Numbered from the stretch's first letter, positions 34,886-43,620 are shown. The stretch is DNA of 47,887 bases from an uncultured Alphaproteobacteria bacterium (GCA_937870685.1 CALMZX010000041.1:1-47887); one strand, 5' to 3'. Notes: a model not told the origin generated them from the letters alone. Numbers and translations are program-made.

Positions 34886-36094
34886 TCAGCCTGCTGCGGG
34901 CTGGAGAAGGCGCGTGACCAGCCACAGGGCGAGAACGCCCAGCATGCCGAGTGCGGCAAACACCAGCGCTGCCGAACTGGCGGAGGTCAAACCGCTGACA
35001 AAGGAAAACAGGAACGGCGCCAGTGCGCCGGAGGCGTAGCGGAATCCGGCCATGAAACCCAGCCGTGACCCAAATCCCTTTGGCCCGAACAGGACGAGCG
35101 GAACTGTGCCCTGCACAATGCTCTTCAATCCCGAACACAAGCCGACGAGGACGACAAAGACAACTGCCGCCGGAAACGCCGGAGCGCCCGTTGCCGCGAT
35201 CACCAGACCCAGCGGCAGAAGAGCCAGCGCGAACATTCCGACCGTCAAGGGATGGCGCTGTCCGGGAAACACCAGGCTGCCAAAACGAACAACCACCTGG
35301 GCCGGACCAAACAACGTGGAGACAGCCAGCGCCGATGCGCCAAAGCCCAGGGCCTGCAGAAGCGGCACCATCTGCGAGAGGACCGCTGAGAGCGCCAGGC
35401 TGGAAAAGGCGAAACCGGCGGTCACCAGCCACATGGCCTGTGAGAGTCTGACTGCAGGCACCGTGGCATGAGGGAGTGCTGAATCAGCAGTCGGAGTCCG
35501 TGACGTGCCTGCCGCCAACGCGGTCCGGGTCCAGCGCGCGACCAGCAGGTGCGCGGGAAAACAGAATACGACGTTGGCGAGGGCATAGAGCGAAAGGGTC
35601 ACGCGCCAGCCGAGATGGCCGTCGAGCCAATTCGTCAGCGGCCAGAACAGCGATGATGCAAAGCCCGCGATCAACGTGAGATGGACAATTCGGCGGCGGC
35701 CATCGGCCGGAACCAATTGGACCAGCGCGGGAAAGGCCGCGTCATAGAGTACGAAACACGAGACCACCTGCATCAGCATCAACGCGGCAACGAAGGTCAG
35801 CGGTCCCGGTGCCCAGGCAGTGACGGCCAGCATGACAGCGCTGAGCACCGTTCCGAGGCTCATCATGCGGGCCGCGCCAAACCGGTCCAGCATGCGGCCG
35901 ACAAAGGGCGCTACAAAAGCCCCTGCGAGAAGCGCCAGCGAGAACACGCCGAAGAACCCTGCCTGTGTCCAGCCAAATGTCGCGGCGATGTCGTCCGCCA
36001 GGATCGAAAAACTGTAGTACAGCGATCCGTAGCCGATGATCTGCGTGAAACCGAGAAGCCAGGTGGCGGCGGCGGGTTTTGTTTCGTCTCTCAA
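34886..36094 (-). CDS. MFS transporter
   Basis: This major-facilitator protein of about 402 residues has 12 predicted membrane segments. The first reads ATWLLGFTQIIGYGSLYYSF, and the loop between helices 2 and 3 is GRMLDRFGAARMM, the MFS motif A equivalent. The N-terminus resembles MFS exporters annotated as ArsK (arsenite efflux) in rhizobia, but nothing nearby supports arsenic resistance. Start is uncertain: TTG at 36094 overlaps the upstream gene by 4 nt; TTG at 36115 is longer; neither has a good ribosome site. It is the third gene of the haloperoxidase operon and may export a product or reactant of it. Confidence 0.82.
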   Translation of the reverse strand: MRDETKPAAATWLLGFTQIIGYGSLYYSFSILADDIAATFGWTQAGFFGVFSLALLAGAFVAPFVGRMLDRFGAARMMSLGTVLSAVMLAVTAWAPGPLTFVAALMLMQVVSCFVLYDAAFPALVQLVPADGRRRIVHLTLIAGFASSLFWPLTNWLDGHLGWRVTLSLYALANVVFCFPAHLLVARWTRTALAAGTSRTPTADSALPHATVPAVRLSQAMWLVTAGFAFSSLALSAVLSQMVPLLQALGFGASALAVSTLFGPAQVVVRFGSLVFPGQRHPLTVGMFALALLPLGLVIAATGAPAFPAAVVFVVLVGLCSGLKSIVQGTVPLVLFGPKGFGSRLGFMAGFRYASGALAPFLFSFVSGLTSASSAALVFAALGMLGVLALWLVTRLLQPAAG

Positions 36095-37689
36095 GGTGAC
36101 GGAGCGGGAATCCAATGGTGGGCGGGCTTACCACGCTCCAGCACATAGAAGGCGTTGGTGTCCAGTGTCTCCCATGGTCCTGTTTCACCGCCGGGCCAGA
36201 GCACGCGCACCTCAGCCTGTTGCAACTCACCGACGCCGAAGTGCCACCAGTCCAGCGCTCCGCTGACATGGCCCGCACCGGAATAGAGTTCGCGGCGCAT
36301 GATCTTGCCGTCAGCCCGCTTCACTTCAATCCAGGCTCCGATGGCATCGCGGTTTGGGCCATCCTGGCGCAGGCGCAGTTGCAGGAAACGGCCAAGACCT
36401 TCGGATTCATTCTTCCAGATTTCCGCGCCAACCCAACGGTTTACGACGACCAGATCAAGTTTTCCATCAAGGTTGAGATCGGCCAGCAGGCCGCCGCGCG
36501 CCGTGTTGGTGGAAGCAACGCCGGCCTTGTCAGCCACCTCGATGAATTTGCCATCCGGTCCCTGTACCAGAAGATTGTTCGGATCCTTCTGGGCGAAGTC
36601 CGGCATCTCCGCCACATTGCCTTTGGCGATGAAGAGATCGACGCGGCCATCATTGTTGACGTCTTCGAATTGCGAATGCCAGGCCGTCGACGGGCGCAGG
36701 TCTTCGCCCATGAAGGGGCGGTGCGCCGTCAGCCCCAGCGGATAGGCGATGTCCTTGTAGGCAGGCTTTGGCTGGCCTTCCTGCGGCACTGCCGCCAGCG
36801 CCTGCAGGCGGTTGTCAGCCATGCTCGTGAGGAAATATTCCGGGTACTGATCAAAATTGATGTCGTAGCTGGTGATGCCCATGCCCCAGATGCGGACATA
36901 CCTCCAACCATCCTTGTCGGCATAGAGCTGCGGTGGATGGCCCGACTCCATGCGCCACATCTGTTCCTGCCCGCCTTCATAATACTGGCGGTCATTGGAA
37001 ACCCGGAGATCAGGCGTGCCGCGCCGTGACCAATCGGTGAAGATGATGGAGAGCGGGCAGAAGCTGGGCGTCAGGGCAAGCGGGCTGGCAAAGCGCGTCT
37101 CCGCGCCGTTCGGACGGTGCAGCCAGTTGGCGGTGCAGGAGCCCCAGGGCGAGATTTCCTCGAAGCGGTCCACATAGTTGCCAATGGCGATGGTGGGCCA
37201 GTTGGCGCCCTTCTCCCATGTCGCGGCAAATGCGGTGGACCAGGCATTGCCTCCGGCAAAACCCCATTCCTCGTTGGCGCGGGCGAAGCGGCAGTTGCCA
37301 AGGCCCTTCATCACGACATTTTCGCCGGAGCGCAGCAGCACCACATCCATGGTTCCATCGGCATTGATGTCGAGCGGATAGCCGCCCAGCACGCGGGTGA
37401 GTTCAAGGCCTGAGGGAATGGCCGTGAAGGCGAGATCGCCGCCTTGCGCGCTGCGGTTCTGGTAGAGTGTGGCTCGATTTTCGCCGCCCGCCAGGAACAG
37501 TTCGGAGAATCCGTCACCGTTGCAGTCGAAGCTGGAGGCCCCTCCTCCAACGGTGAACTCGTAGTCGCCGGCATAGACTGACGTGATGCCGGACGTGTGT
37601 GTCTGGTCGCTGAAGCGCAAGACGGATTCGCTGCTTGCTGCTCTGGCGGTTGCCAGCAGCAGCACAGCGCAAAGGGCTGCGCGCCTCAT
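36091..37689 (-). CDS. Secreted FG-GAP/VCBS repeat protein with UnbV/ASPIC domain (CRTAC1-like)
   Basis: This 532-residue protein has a signal peptide (MRRAALCAVLLLATARAASS) and a probable beta-propeller. Five calcium-binding-type motifs are visible: DCNGDGFSE, DINADGTMD, DINFDQYPE (degenerate), DVNNDGRVD and DLNLDGKLD. The C-terminal WWHFGVGELQQAEVRVLWPG is the UnbV/ASPIC signature found in CRTAC1-like proteins. The biochemical role of this family is unsettled; it is probably extracellular or periplasmic. Start: ATG at 37689, overlapping the haloperoxidase stop by 4 nt (ATGA), so the two are made together. Confidence 0.82.
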   Translation of the reverse strand: MRRAALCAVLLLATARAASSESVLRFSDQTHTSGITSVYAGDYEFTVGGGASSFDCNGDGFSELFLAGGENRATLYQNRSAQGGDLAFTAIPSGLELTRVLGGYPLDINADGTMDVVLLRSGENVVMKGLGNCRFARANEEWGFAGGNAWSTAFAATWEKGANWPTIAIGNYVDRFEEISPWGSCTANWLHRPNGAETRFASPLALTPSFCPLSIIFTDWSRRGTPDLRVSNDRQYYEGGQEQMWRMESGHPPQLYADKDGWRYVRIWGMGITSYDINFDQYPEYFLTSMADNRLQALAAVPQEGQPKPAYKDIAYPLGLTAHRPFMGEDLRPSTAWHSQFEDVNNDGRVDLFIAKGNVAEMPDFAQKDPNNLLVQGPDGKFIEVADKAGVASTNTARGGLLADLNLDGKLDLVVVNRWVGAEIWKNESEGLGRFLQLRLRQDGPNRDAIGAWIEVKRADGKIMRRELYSGAGHVSGALDWWHFGVGELQQAEVRVLWPGGETGPWETLDTNAFYVLERGKPAHHWIPAPSP

Positions 37690-38999
37690 GCCTTGCGGGT
37701 TTTCAACATGTTGACGAATGTGCCGACGCATTTGCCCTGCTCCAGCCCCCGGTCAATTGCTGCCCTGAAATGGATGCCGCCGTAGAGACGCGACACAGCC
37801 GCCTCCTCCGCCGCCTCCCAGAATGACTTGAAGCTGCGCGGTGCCAATCCATCTCGCACATGGGTGGCATCTGTGAAGGCGAAGGGGTCACCAAAATCCT
37901 TGGCGAGAACCGTGGCCGCGGCACCGGACTGGGTGGAGTGACCGCTGGGATATTCCGGAAAGGGCGGCGTGATCAGCAGCGGTTCCCAGGCCTTGTCAAT
38001 CACGCGCTTGATATAGGTGACTGGCCGCAGAAGGTCGAATTCGACCTTTGTGCGCCAGCAGGCGATGAAGCCGTCGTTGATGGCGATGCCGAGGCGCGCC
38101 AGCACTTCCACGGATTTTTCGAGGTCCGTGTTCTCCTTCTCGAAGATCTGCATGGCAATCCACATCCAGTGGCCGGGTGGCGTGGGCGAAAGCATGGGAT
38201 CATCCGACCAGAAGCGCGCGATGGCCTTGTGTTCCTGCGTGAGATTCTTCACTGCATCCACCACCTGCAATGCCTGCCTGTGGAACTCCGACTCCTTGTC
38301 CTCGCTGTAATCCGGCGGGGGCGGCAATGGGCATGCGCCTGCTTCCGGCATGGCAATCGGCTGATTGTTGCCCCAGGCGGGCAGCAGCGGTGCCTGCTGG
38401 AGGGCGATGGTGCTGGTGGGCACCCAATGGGCGGGTCCCGGTGTCAGCTTCCATTCCGCCGGAAAGCCGAGGTTCTCGACCACGGCACCGCCATCTCCCT
38501 TCGACCACGCGAAGATGTGTTCGCCCACGGATTTGCCATAGGCCGCACTCTCCTCCCACACGCCTGCGGCAAGGCCCGCAGCGGCTTCCTTATGCAACTT
38601 CTTTTCCAGCGCCTTCATGGCGCGCTGGCCCGAAGGGCCGGTGTTGCCGAAATAGGTCTGCGATGCGAAGGCCATGGCCGCGTGGACGATGACAGCTTCA
38701 TCATAGGCAACGCCGGGCTTGCGTTGCGGGAGGTTCGCCAGTCCTTTCACCTGACCGGCGAGCGACTGCAGCGTCTGTGAGCCGCTGGCCACGGCCTCGA
38801 ATGTCGTGATGCCGAGGTAGGCAAAGGCGCGCGCGGCCACGGGTGGCGAATAGGTGGGCGTTTGCCGCACCAGTTCCAGGATGAGCGTGTACCAGCGGCG
38901 AAGCACATGCGGGGCTTCGGCACCATGGGAAGGGACTGAAGCCAGCGCGACAGTGAAGGCGGCGATGCCTGCCCCGAAAGTCCTGCGAGACAAACGCAT
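37686..38999 (-). CDS. Vanadium-dependent haloperoxidase / PAP2-superfamily enzyme, Tat-exported
   Basis: This 437-residue protein starts with a twin-arginine signal (SRRTFGAG, residues 4-11) and ends cleavage near SHGAEA. The vanadate/phosphate site is visible: K318 and R325 in KVEFDLLRP, PSGH (351-354), and R404 and H410 in SRLYGGIH. The aspartate four residues after that histidine in many PAP2 enzymes is alanine (A414). It could oxidise halides with peroxide or act as an acid phosphatase; the sequence alone does not decide. Start: ATG at 38999 with a GGGAG site. It is first of a three-gene operon, divergent from recQ. Confidence 0.85.
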   Translation of the reverse strand: MRLSRRTFGAGIAAFTVALASVPSHGAEAPHVLRRWYTLILELVRQTPTYSPPVAARAFAYLGITTFEAVASGSQTLQSLAGQVKGLANLPQRKPGVAYDEAVIVHAAMAFASQTYFGNTGPSGQRAMKALEKKLHKEAAAGLAAGVWEESAAYGKSVGEHIFAWSKGDGGAVVENLGFPAEWKLTPGPAHWVPTSTIALQQAPLLPAWGNNQPIAMPEAGACPLPPPPDYSEDKESEFHRQALQVVDAVKNLTQEHKAIARFWSDDPMLSPTPPGHWMWIAMQIFEKENTDLEKSVEVLARLGIAINDGFIACWRTKVEFDLLRPVTYIKRVIDKAWEPLLITPPFPEYPSGHSTQSGAAATVLAKDFGDPFAFTDATHVRDGLAPRSFKSFWEAAEEAAVSRLYGGIHFRAAIDRGLEQGKCVGTFVNMLKTRKA

Positions 39000-39162
39000 G
39001 TTGGCAAATCTCCCATCCGTCCGGCTGATTTACTTCAGCTTCCAAAAATAAAGCTAAGCACCTCCCGCCGCCCTGGGCAAGAGTGCGGGCCGTGCATGGC
39101 ATTCCCTGTTTGGCCGTTGCGGTTGTGTCGGTTACAAGCGCGGCAACTGATTCAGGTTTCCC

Positions 39163-40983
39163 TTGGGCGACATTCACAGCATCCTCCGCACCGTCTTTGG
39201 CTATGACAGTTTCCGTCCCGGACAGGAGGAGATTGTCGCTTGCCTCGCGTCCGGCGGACACGCACTGGCGGTGATGCCGACGGGGGCAGGCAAATCCCTG
39301 TGCTACCAAATTCCAGCCCTCGCCCGCGGAGGGCTTGCCATCGTTGTCTCGCCACTGGTGGCGCTGATGCAGGATCAGGTAGCAGCCCTGAAACTCACTG
39401 GCGTGGCGGCGGAGACAATCAACTCTTCGGCCAATCGTGAGGCCAACGTTGCTGTGTGGAAGCGGGTGGCAGCAGGTGATGTCCGCATTCTCTATCTCTC
39501 GCCGGAACGGCTGATGACAGAGCGCATGATCGGGGCTTTGCGGCAGCTGGAGGTCAATCTCATCGCGGTGGATGAAGTGCATTGCATGTCGCAATGGGGT
39601 GCCGCTTTCCGGCCCGAGTATGATGCACTGAAATCGCTGCGTACCGCCTTTCCCGGCGTGCCCATCGGCGCTTTCACGGCGACGGCTGATGAAGTGACGC
39701 GGAGGGACATCACCGCCAAGCTGTTCGGCGGCGCGGTGCAGGAGTTCGTCGCCGGTTTTGACAGGCCGAACATCCGGCTCACGGTCAAACCGAAGAACAA
39801 CAGCAAGAGCCAGCTTCTGGAGTTTGTGACGGGGCAGCGCGGCGCCAGCGGCATTGTCTACGCCCTGTCGCGCAAGAGCGTGGAGGAATTGGCCGCGTTC
39901 CTGTCAGCCAAGGGGTTCAGGGCGGTGGCCTACCACGCCGGACTTTCCGCCGAGGACCGGGCCGAGGCGCAGAACCTGTTCATGACCGAGACGGGCATCA
40001 TCGTCTGTGCCACCATCGCTTTCGGCATGGGCATCGACAAGCCGGATGTGCGCTTTGTCTTTCATGCCGACCTGCCGCAGTCGCTCGATGCCTACTACCA
40101 GGAGATCGGGCGAGCCGGGCGCGATGGCAGACCGGCGGAGGCGCACATGGTGTTTGGCCTGCAGGACATCCAGATGCGCAGGCGCTTCATTGATGATGAA
40201 GGGGCCGGGCCGGAGCGGGCGCGGCGGGAGCACAAGCGGCTTGATGCGCTGGTGTCCTATTGCGAGACGCCGGACTGCCGCCGCCAATCCCTGCTCGGCT
40301 ATTTCGGCGAGTTTTCGGAGCCATGCGGCAACTGCGATGTGTGCCTGGAGCCCGTCGATCTTGTTGACGGCACGGCAGAGGCCAAGCTGGTCTGCGCAGC
40401 CATCACGGCGAGTGGCGAGCGTTTCGGTGCAGCCCACATCGCTGACATCCTGCTGGGCAAGGCCAGCGAGAAGGTGATGAACTTCAGCCATCAATCGCTG
40501 CCCATGTTCGGCAAGGGTTCCGCGCACAGCCGCAGCTATTGGCAGTCCTTCATCCGGCAGATGGTGGGGGGCGGCCTGCTGACAATTGATGTGGCGGGCT
40601 TCGGCGGATTGTCGCTGTCGGCCAAGGGGCGGGCGGTGGAGGACGGGACAACGGCTTTCCGCTACCGGCCGGACATGGTGCGGGTGGCGCGCAAGGACAA
40701 GCGCACGTCCGTGGCGTCAGACAATGGCGAGGCCGATCCGCGCGCCGATGCCCTGCTGGCGCGCCTCAAGGCGCTGCGCCTGCGTCTGGCGAAAGCGCGC
40801 GGTGTTGCGGCCTACATCATCTTCTCCGACCGCAGCCTGATCGACATGGCGCAAAAGATGCCGCTGACGAAATGGGATTTCGGCGAGGTGAACGGCGTCG
40901 GCGCCAGCAAGCTCGAACAGTTTGGCGACATTTTCCTTGAAGAAATCCGCTCCTTCGCGTCAGCAACCGCGCCGCAGCGCTAG
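39163..40983 (+). CDS. recQ: RecQ-type ATP-dependent DNA helicase
   Basis: RecQ unwinds DNA 3' to 5' in recombination and repair. The 606-residue protein has FGYDSFRPGQEE (motif 0), Walker A (PTGAGKSLCYQ, about 39-49), the Walker B box DEVH (137-140, usually DEAH), the helicase C-terminal block GMGIDKPDVRFV, YYQEIGRAGRDG, a four-Cys zinc site (YCETPDC ... CGNCDVC), a winged helix and a C-terminal HRDC domain. The aromatic-rich loop reads SQWGAAFRPEY where E. coli has SQWGHDFRPEY. Start: TTG at 39163, the only possible start after the in-frame stop at 39148. Its stop overlaps the fabG stop (CTAG). Confidence 0.93.
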   Translation: MGDIHSILRTVFGYDSFRPGQEEIVACLASGGHALAVMPTGAGKSLCYQIPALARGGLAIVVSPLVALMQDQVAALKLTGVAAETINSSANREANVAVWKRVAAGDVRILYLSPERLMTERMIGALRQLEVNLIAVDEVHCMSQWGAAFRPEYDALKSLRTAFPGVPIGAFTATADEVTRRDITAKLFGGAVQEFVAGFDRPNIRLTVKPKNNSKSQLLEFVTGQRGASGIVYALSRKSVEELAAFLSAKGFRAVAYHAGLSAEDRAEAQNLFMTETGIIVCATIAFGMGIDKPDVRFVFHADLPQSLDAYYQEIGRAGRDGRPAEAHMVFGLQDIQMRRRFIDDEGAGPERARREHKRLDALVSYCETPDCRRQSLLGYFGEFSEPCGNCDVCLEPVDLVDGTAEAKLVCAAITASGERFGAAHIADILLGKASEKVMNFSHQSLPMFGKGSAHSRSYWQSFIRQMVGGGLLTIDVAGFGGLSLSAKGRAVEDGTTAFRYRPDMVRVARKDKRTSVASDNGEADPRADALLARLKALRLRLAKARGVAAYIIFSDRSLIDMAQKMPLTKWDFGEVNGVGASKLEQFGDIFLEEIRSFASATAPQR

Positions 40984-41720
40984 ATCATTGCCATGCCGCC
41001 GTTGACGTGCAGGGTCTGGCCGGTGACGTAGCCCGCTTCTTCCGAGGCGAGATAGAGAACGGCGGCGGCGATATCGTCCGACGAGCCCATGCGGCCTGCG
41101 GGAATGCGCCCGAGGATGGCTTCCTTCTGCTTGTCGTTCAGGGCCTCGGTCATGGCGGTGGCGATGAAGCCGGGGGCGACGCAGTTCACGGTCACGTTGC
41201 GGCTGGCCAGTTCCTGCGCCAGCGACTTCGACATGCCGATGAGGCCCGCCTTGCTGGCCACATAGTTGGCCTGACCCGGATTGCCGGTGACGCCGACGAC
41301 CGAAGTGATGGAAACAATGCGGCCCCAGCGCTTCTTCATCATCAGCTTCATGGCGGCGCGGGCGAGGCGGAAGGAGGACGTGAGGTTGACGTCGATCACC
41401 GCTTGCCAGTCTTCGTCCTTCATGCGCATGGCGAGGCCATCACGGGTGATGCCGGCATTGTTGACGAGGATGTCAAGACCGCCCATGGCTGCTTCCGCCG
41501 CGGGAATGAGCTTCTCGACATCTTCAGAACTGGAGAGGTTGCAGGTGACGACGTGCACCCGTTCGCCGCCAAGTGCCGCCTTCAATTCGTCCAGCACTGC
41601 GGCGCGTGTTCCCGAGATGGCGATGGTGGCCCCCGCCCCGTGCAGGGCCTTGGCCACGGCAGCACCAATGCCGCCCGATGCGCCGGTGATGAGGGCAGTC
41701 TTGCCTGCGAGAGAAAACAT
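40980..41720 (-). CDS. fabG: 3-oxoacyl-ACP reductase
   Basis: FabG reduces 3-ketoacyl-ACP with NADPH in fatty acid elongation. The 246-residue short-chain dehydrogenase has the nucleotide motif TGASGGIG (12-19), NNAG (87-90), catalytic S140, Y153 and K157 (ITSVVG ... YVASK), and PGFIATAM. Length is standard. It starts 6 bp after the fabD stop, forming a fabD-fabG operon. Its stop overlaps the convergent recQ stop, so the usual downstream acpP is absent here. Confidence 0.97.
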   Translation of the reverse strand: MFSLAGKTALITGASGGIGAAVAKALHGAGATIAISGTRAAVLDELKAALGGERVHVVTCNLSSSEDVEKLIPAAEAAMGGLDILVNNAGITRDGLAMRMKDEDWQAVIDVNLTSSFRLARAAMKLMMKKRWGRIVSITSVVGVTGNPGQANYVASKAGLIGMSKSLAQELASRNVTVNCVAPGFIATAMTEALNDKQKEAILGRIPAGRMGSSDDIAAAVLYLASEEAGYVTGQTLHVNGGMAMI

Positions 41721-41726
41721 GATCGG

Positions 41727-42674
41727 TCAACCTTTCAGAAGGGGAAGAGCAGCTGCAAAATCGTCCGGCGTGCCGATGGCGATGGCCTGGGCTGCGGGAG
41801 CGTTCTTCTTGGCAAGGCCCGTGAGCACCTTGCCGGAGCCCAGTTCAACAAACAGCGTGACGCCCTGCGCTGCCATGTGGGCCACGCATTCGCGCCAGCG
41901 CACCGTGCCGGTGACCTGGGCCACGAGGGAAGCGCGGATCGCCGCAGGATCGCTGAGTGGCGCCGCCTTGACATTGGCGATGACGGGAACGGCAGGCGCG
42001 TGCATCGCCACCTTGCCCAGGGCCTCCGCCATCGCATCAGCGGCGGGCTGCATCAGCGCGCAATGGAAGGGCGCGGAGACCGGCAGCATGACGGCGCGTT
42101 TCGCGCCCTTGGTCTTGGCGATTTCGGCGGCGCGTTCAACGGCCGCCTTGTGGCCGGAAATCACCACCTGTCCATCGCTGTTGTCATTGGCAGCCTGGCA
42201 AACGTCACCCTGCGCGCCTTCGGCAGCGGCCGCGGCTGCGGCGGCAAAATCAAGGCCGAGGAGCGCCGCCATGGCGCCTGTGCCCACGGGCGTTGCAGCC
42301 TGCATGGCCTTGCCGCGGATTTTCAGAAGCCGCGCCGTATCGGCCAGCGAGAAGGTTCCGGCTGCGGCCAGCGCCGAATACTCGCCCAGCGAATGACCGG
42401 CGACGCAAGCGGCCGTTCCGCCGACCGTGATGCCATGCTCTGTTTCCAGCACGCGCACCACCGCCATGCTGACCGCCATGAGGGCGGGCTGGGCGTTTTC
42501 AGTGAGTGTCAAGTCGGCCTCCGGGCCTTCCCACATGATTTTCGACAGGTTCTGCGACAGCGCCTCGTCCACCTCGGCAAAAACGGCGCGGGCGGCGGCA
42601 AACTGCTCAGCCAAGGCCTTGCCCATGCCGACGGCCTGGCTGCCCTGCCCCGGAAAAACGAATGCGATGCTCAT
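41727..42674 (-). CDS. fabD: Malonyl-CoA:ACP transacylase
   Basis: FabD moves malonyl from CoA to ACP. The 315-residue protein begins IAFVFPGQGSQAVGMG and has the nucleophile S95 in GHSLGEYS, R120 and H203 in SAPFHCALM, the expected Ser-His catalytic pair and oxyanion arginine. Start: ATG at 42674, eight or nine bases after AAAGGG; a 17-codon longer reading adds a Cys/Lys-rich non-conserved stretch. It lies 55 bp after the hydroxyacid dehydrogenase, on the same strand. Confidence 0.97.
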   Translation of the reverse strand: MSIAFVFPGQGSQAVGMGKALAEQFAAARAVFAEVDEALSQNLSKIMWEGPEADLTLTENAQPALMAVSMAVVRVLETEHGITVGGTAACVAGHSLGEYSALAAAGTFSLADTARLLKIRGKAMQAATPVGTGAMAALLGLDFAAAAAAAAEGAQGDVCQAANDNSDGQVVISGHKAAVERAAEIAKTKGAKRAVMLPVSAPFHCALMQPAADAMAEALGKVAMHAPAVPVIANVKAAPLSDPAAIRASLVAQVTGTVRWRECVAHMAAQGVTLFVELGSGKVLTGLAKKNAPAAQAIAIGTPDDFAAALPLLKG

Positions 42675-42729
42675 GTCTCGAAACCCTTTTTTCTGGCAGT
42701 CACATGGGCACGGGTCCGGAGTCAACCTG

Positions 42730-43620
42730 TCATTTTCCGCCGCTGTTCTTGACCATCATGTCGATGAGGCGCGGCACATAGCGCTCGCCGTAGCCCAAAG
42801 TATCGGCCAGCACATAGGTCTGGTGAATGGCCTCCGCGATGGGAGAAGCGACCGGCATGTTCTCGGTCATGTTGGTGTAGTAGCGCAGGTCCTTGCGGGC
42901 GTTGCGGATGGCGAACTTGGCGTGGCTGTCATCGTCACTCAGCGGCACGTTGATCAGGCGGCTGAACATCACTGAAGCACCACCGCCGCCCATGATGATG
43001 TCGCGCAGTGCCGTCATGTCAACGCCCGCCTTGGTGGCGACGCTGATAGCTTCCGCCGCGATGGCGGCATGGCCCAGCGAGAGGAAATTGTTGATCAGCT
43101 TGACCTGGTGCGCGCTTCCTACCGCACCGGTGTGGATGATCATGTCTGCGAAGGTTGAAAGAACGGGGCGGATTTTTTCCAGCACGCCCGGGTCACCCCC
43201 GACCATCAAGCCCAGTTTGCCGGCCTCCGCCTCCTTCGGTGTGCGGGTCATTGGCGTGTCGATGAAGGTCACGCCCTTGGCGGCGCAGTCGGCCGAAATC
43301 TTCACGGTTGCTTCCGGAATGGCCGTCGAGCAGTCGGCGACGATGAGGCCGGATTTGCCTGCGGCAAGAATGCCATTTGCGCCATAGACGGCTTCTTCGA
43401 CCTGGGGTGTGGCGGTCACGCAGATGATGACCATGTCGCTTGCCTTCGCGATCTCGGCGGGCGAGCCAAGTTCCTTTGCGCCACGCTTCACCAGATCCTC
43501 CACCGGTTCACGGTTGCGGTGCGCCATGGTGACGAGGGCAAAGCCCTTTTCCACCACGTTCCTGCCGATGCCGTGGCCCATGAGGCCAGCGCCAATCAAA
43601 CCCACTGTCTTGATGGTCAT
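42730..43620 (-). CDS. 3-hydroxyisobutyrate-dehydrogenase-family NAD(P)-dependent oxidoreductase
   Basis: This 296-residue beta-hydroxyacid dehydrogenase-type enzyme has the dinucleotide motif GLIGAGLMG (7-15) and the catalytic lysine (K174) in HQVKLINNFLS. The substrate motif, usually D(A/S)PVSGG, reads DTPMTRTPKEAEAG, so the substrate is probably not 3-hydroxyisobutyrate or tartronate semialdehyde. Start: ATG at 43620, six bases after AGGAG; the adjacent GTG is too close. It shares one base with the GNAT stop (TGATG), so it is the last gene of a coupled trio. Confidence 0.87.
   Translation of the reverse strand: MTIKTVGLIGAGLMGHGIGRNVVEKGFALVTMAHRNREPVEDLVKRGAKELGSPAEIAKASDMVIICVTATPQVEEAVYGANGILAAGKSGLIVADCSTAIPEATVKISADCAAKGVTFIDTPMTRTPKEAEAGKLGLMVGGDPGVLEKIRPVLSTFADMIIHTGAVGSAHQVKLINNFLSLGHAAIAAEAISVATKAGVDMTALRDIIMGGGGASVMFSRLINVPLSDDDSHAKFAIRNARKDLRYYTNMTENMPVASPIAEAIHQTYVLADTLGYGERYVPRLIDMMVKNSGGK

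Noticed and set aside
34886-36094. Arsenic resistance (ArsK) role for the MFS protein
   Set aside because: Only a loose N-terminal resemblance; no ars regulator, reductase or pump nearby.
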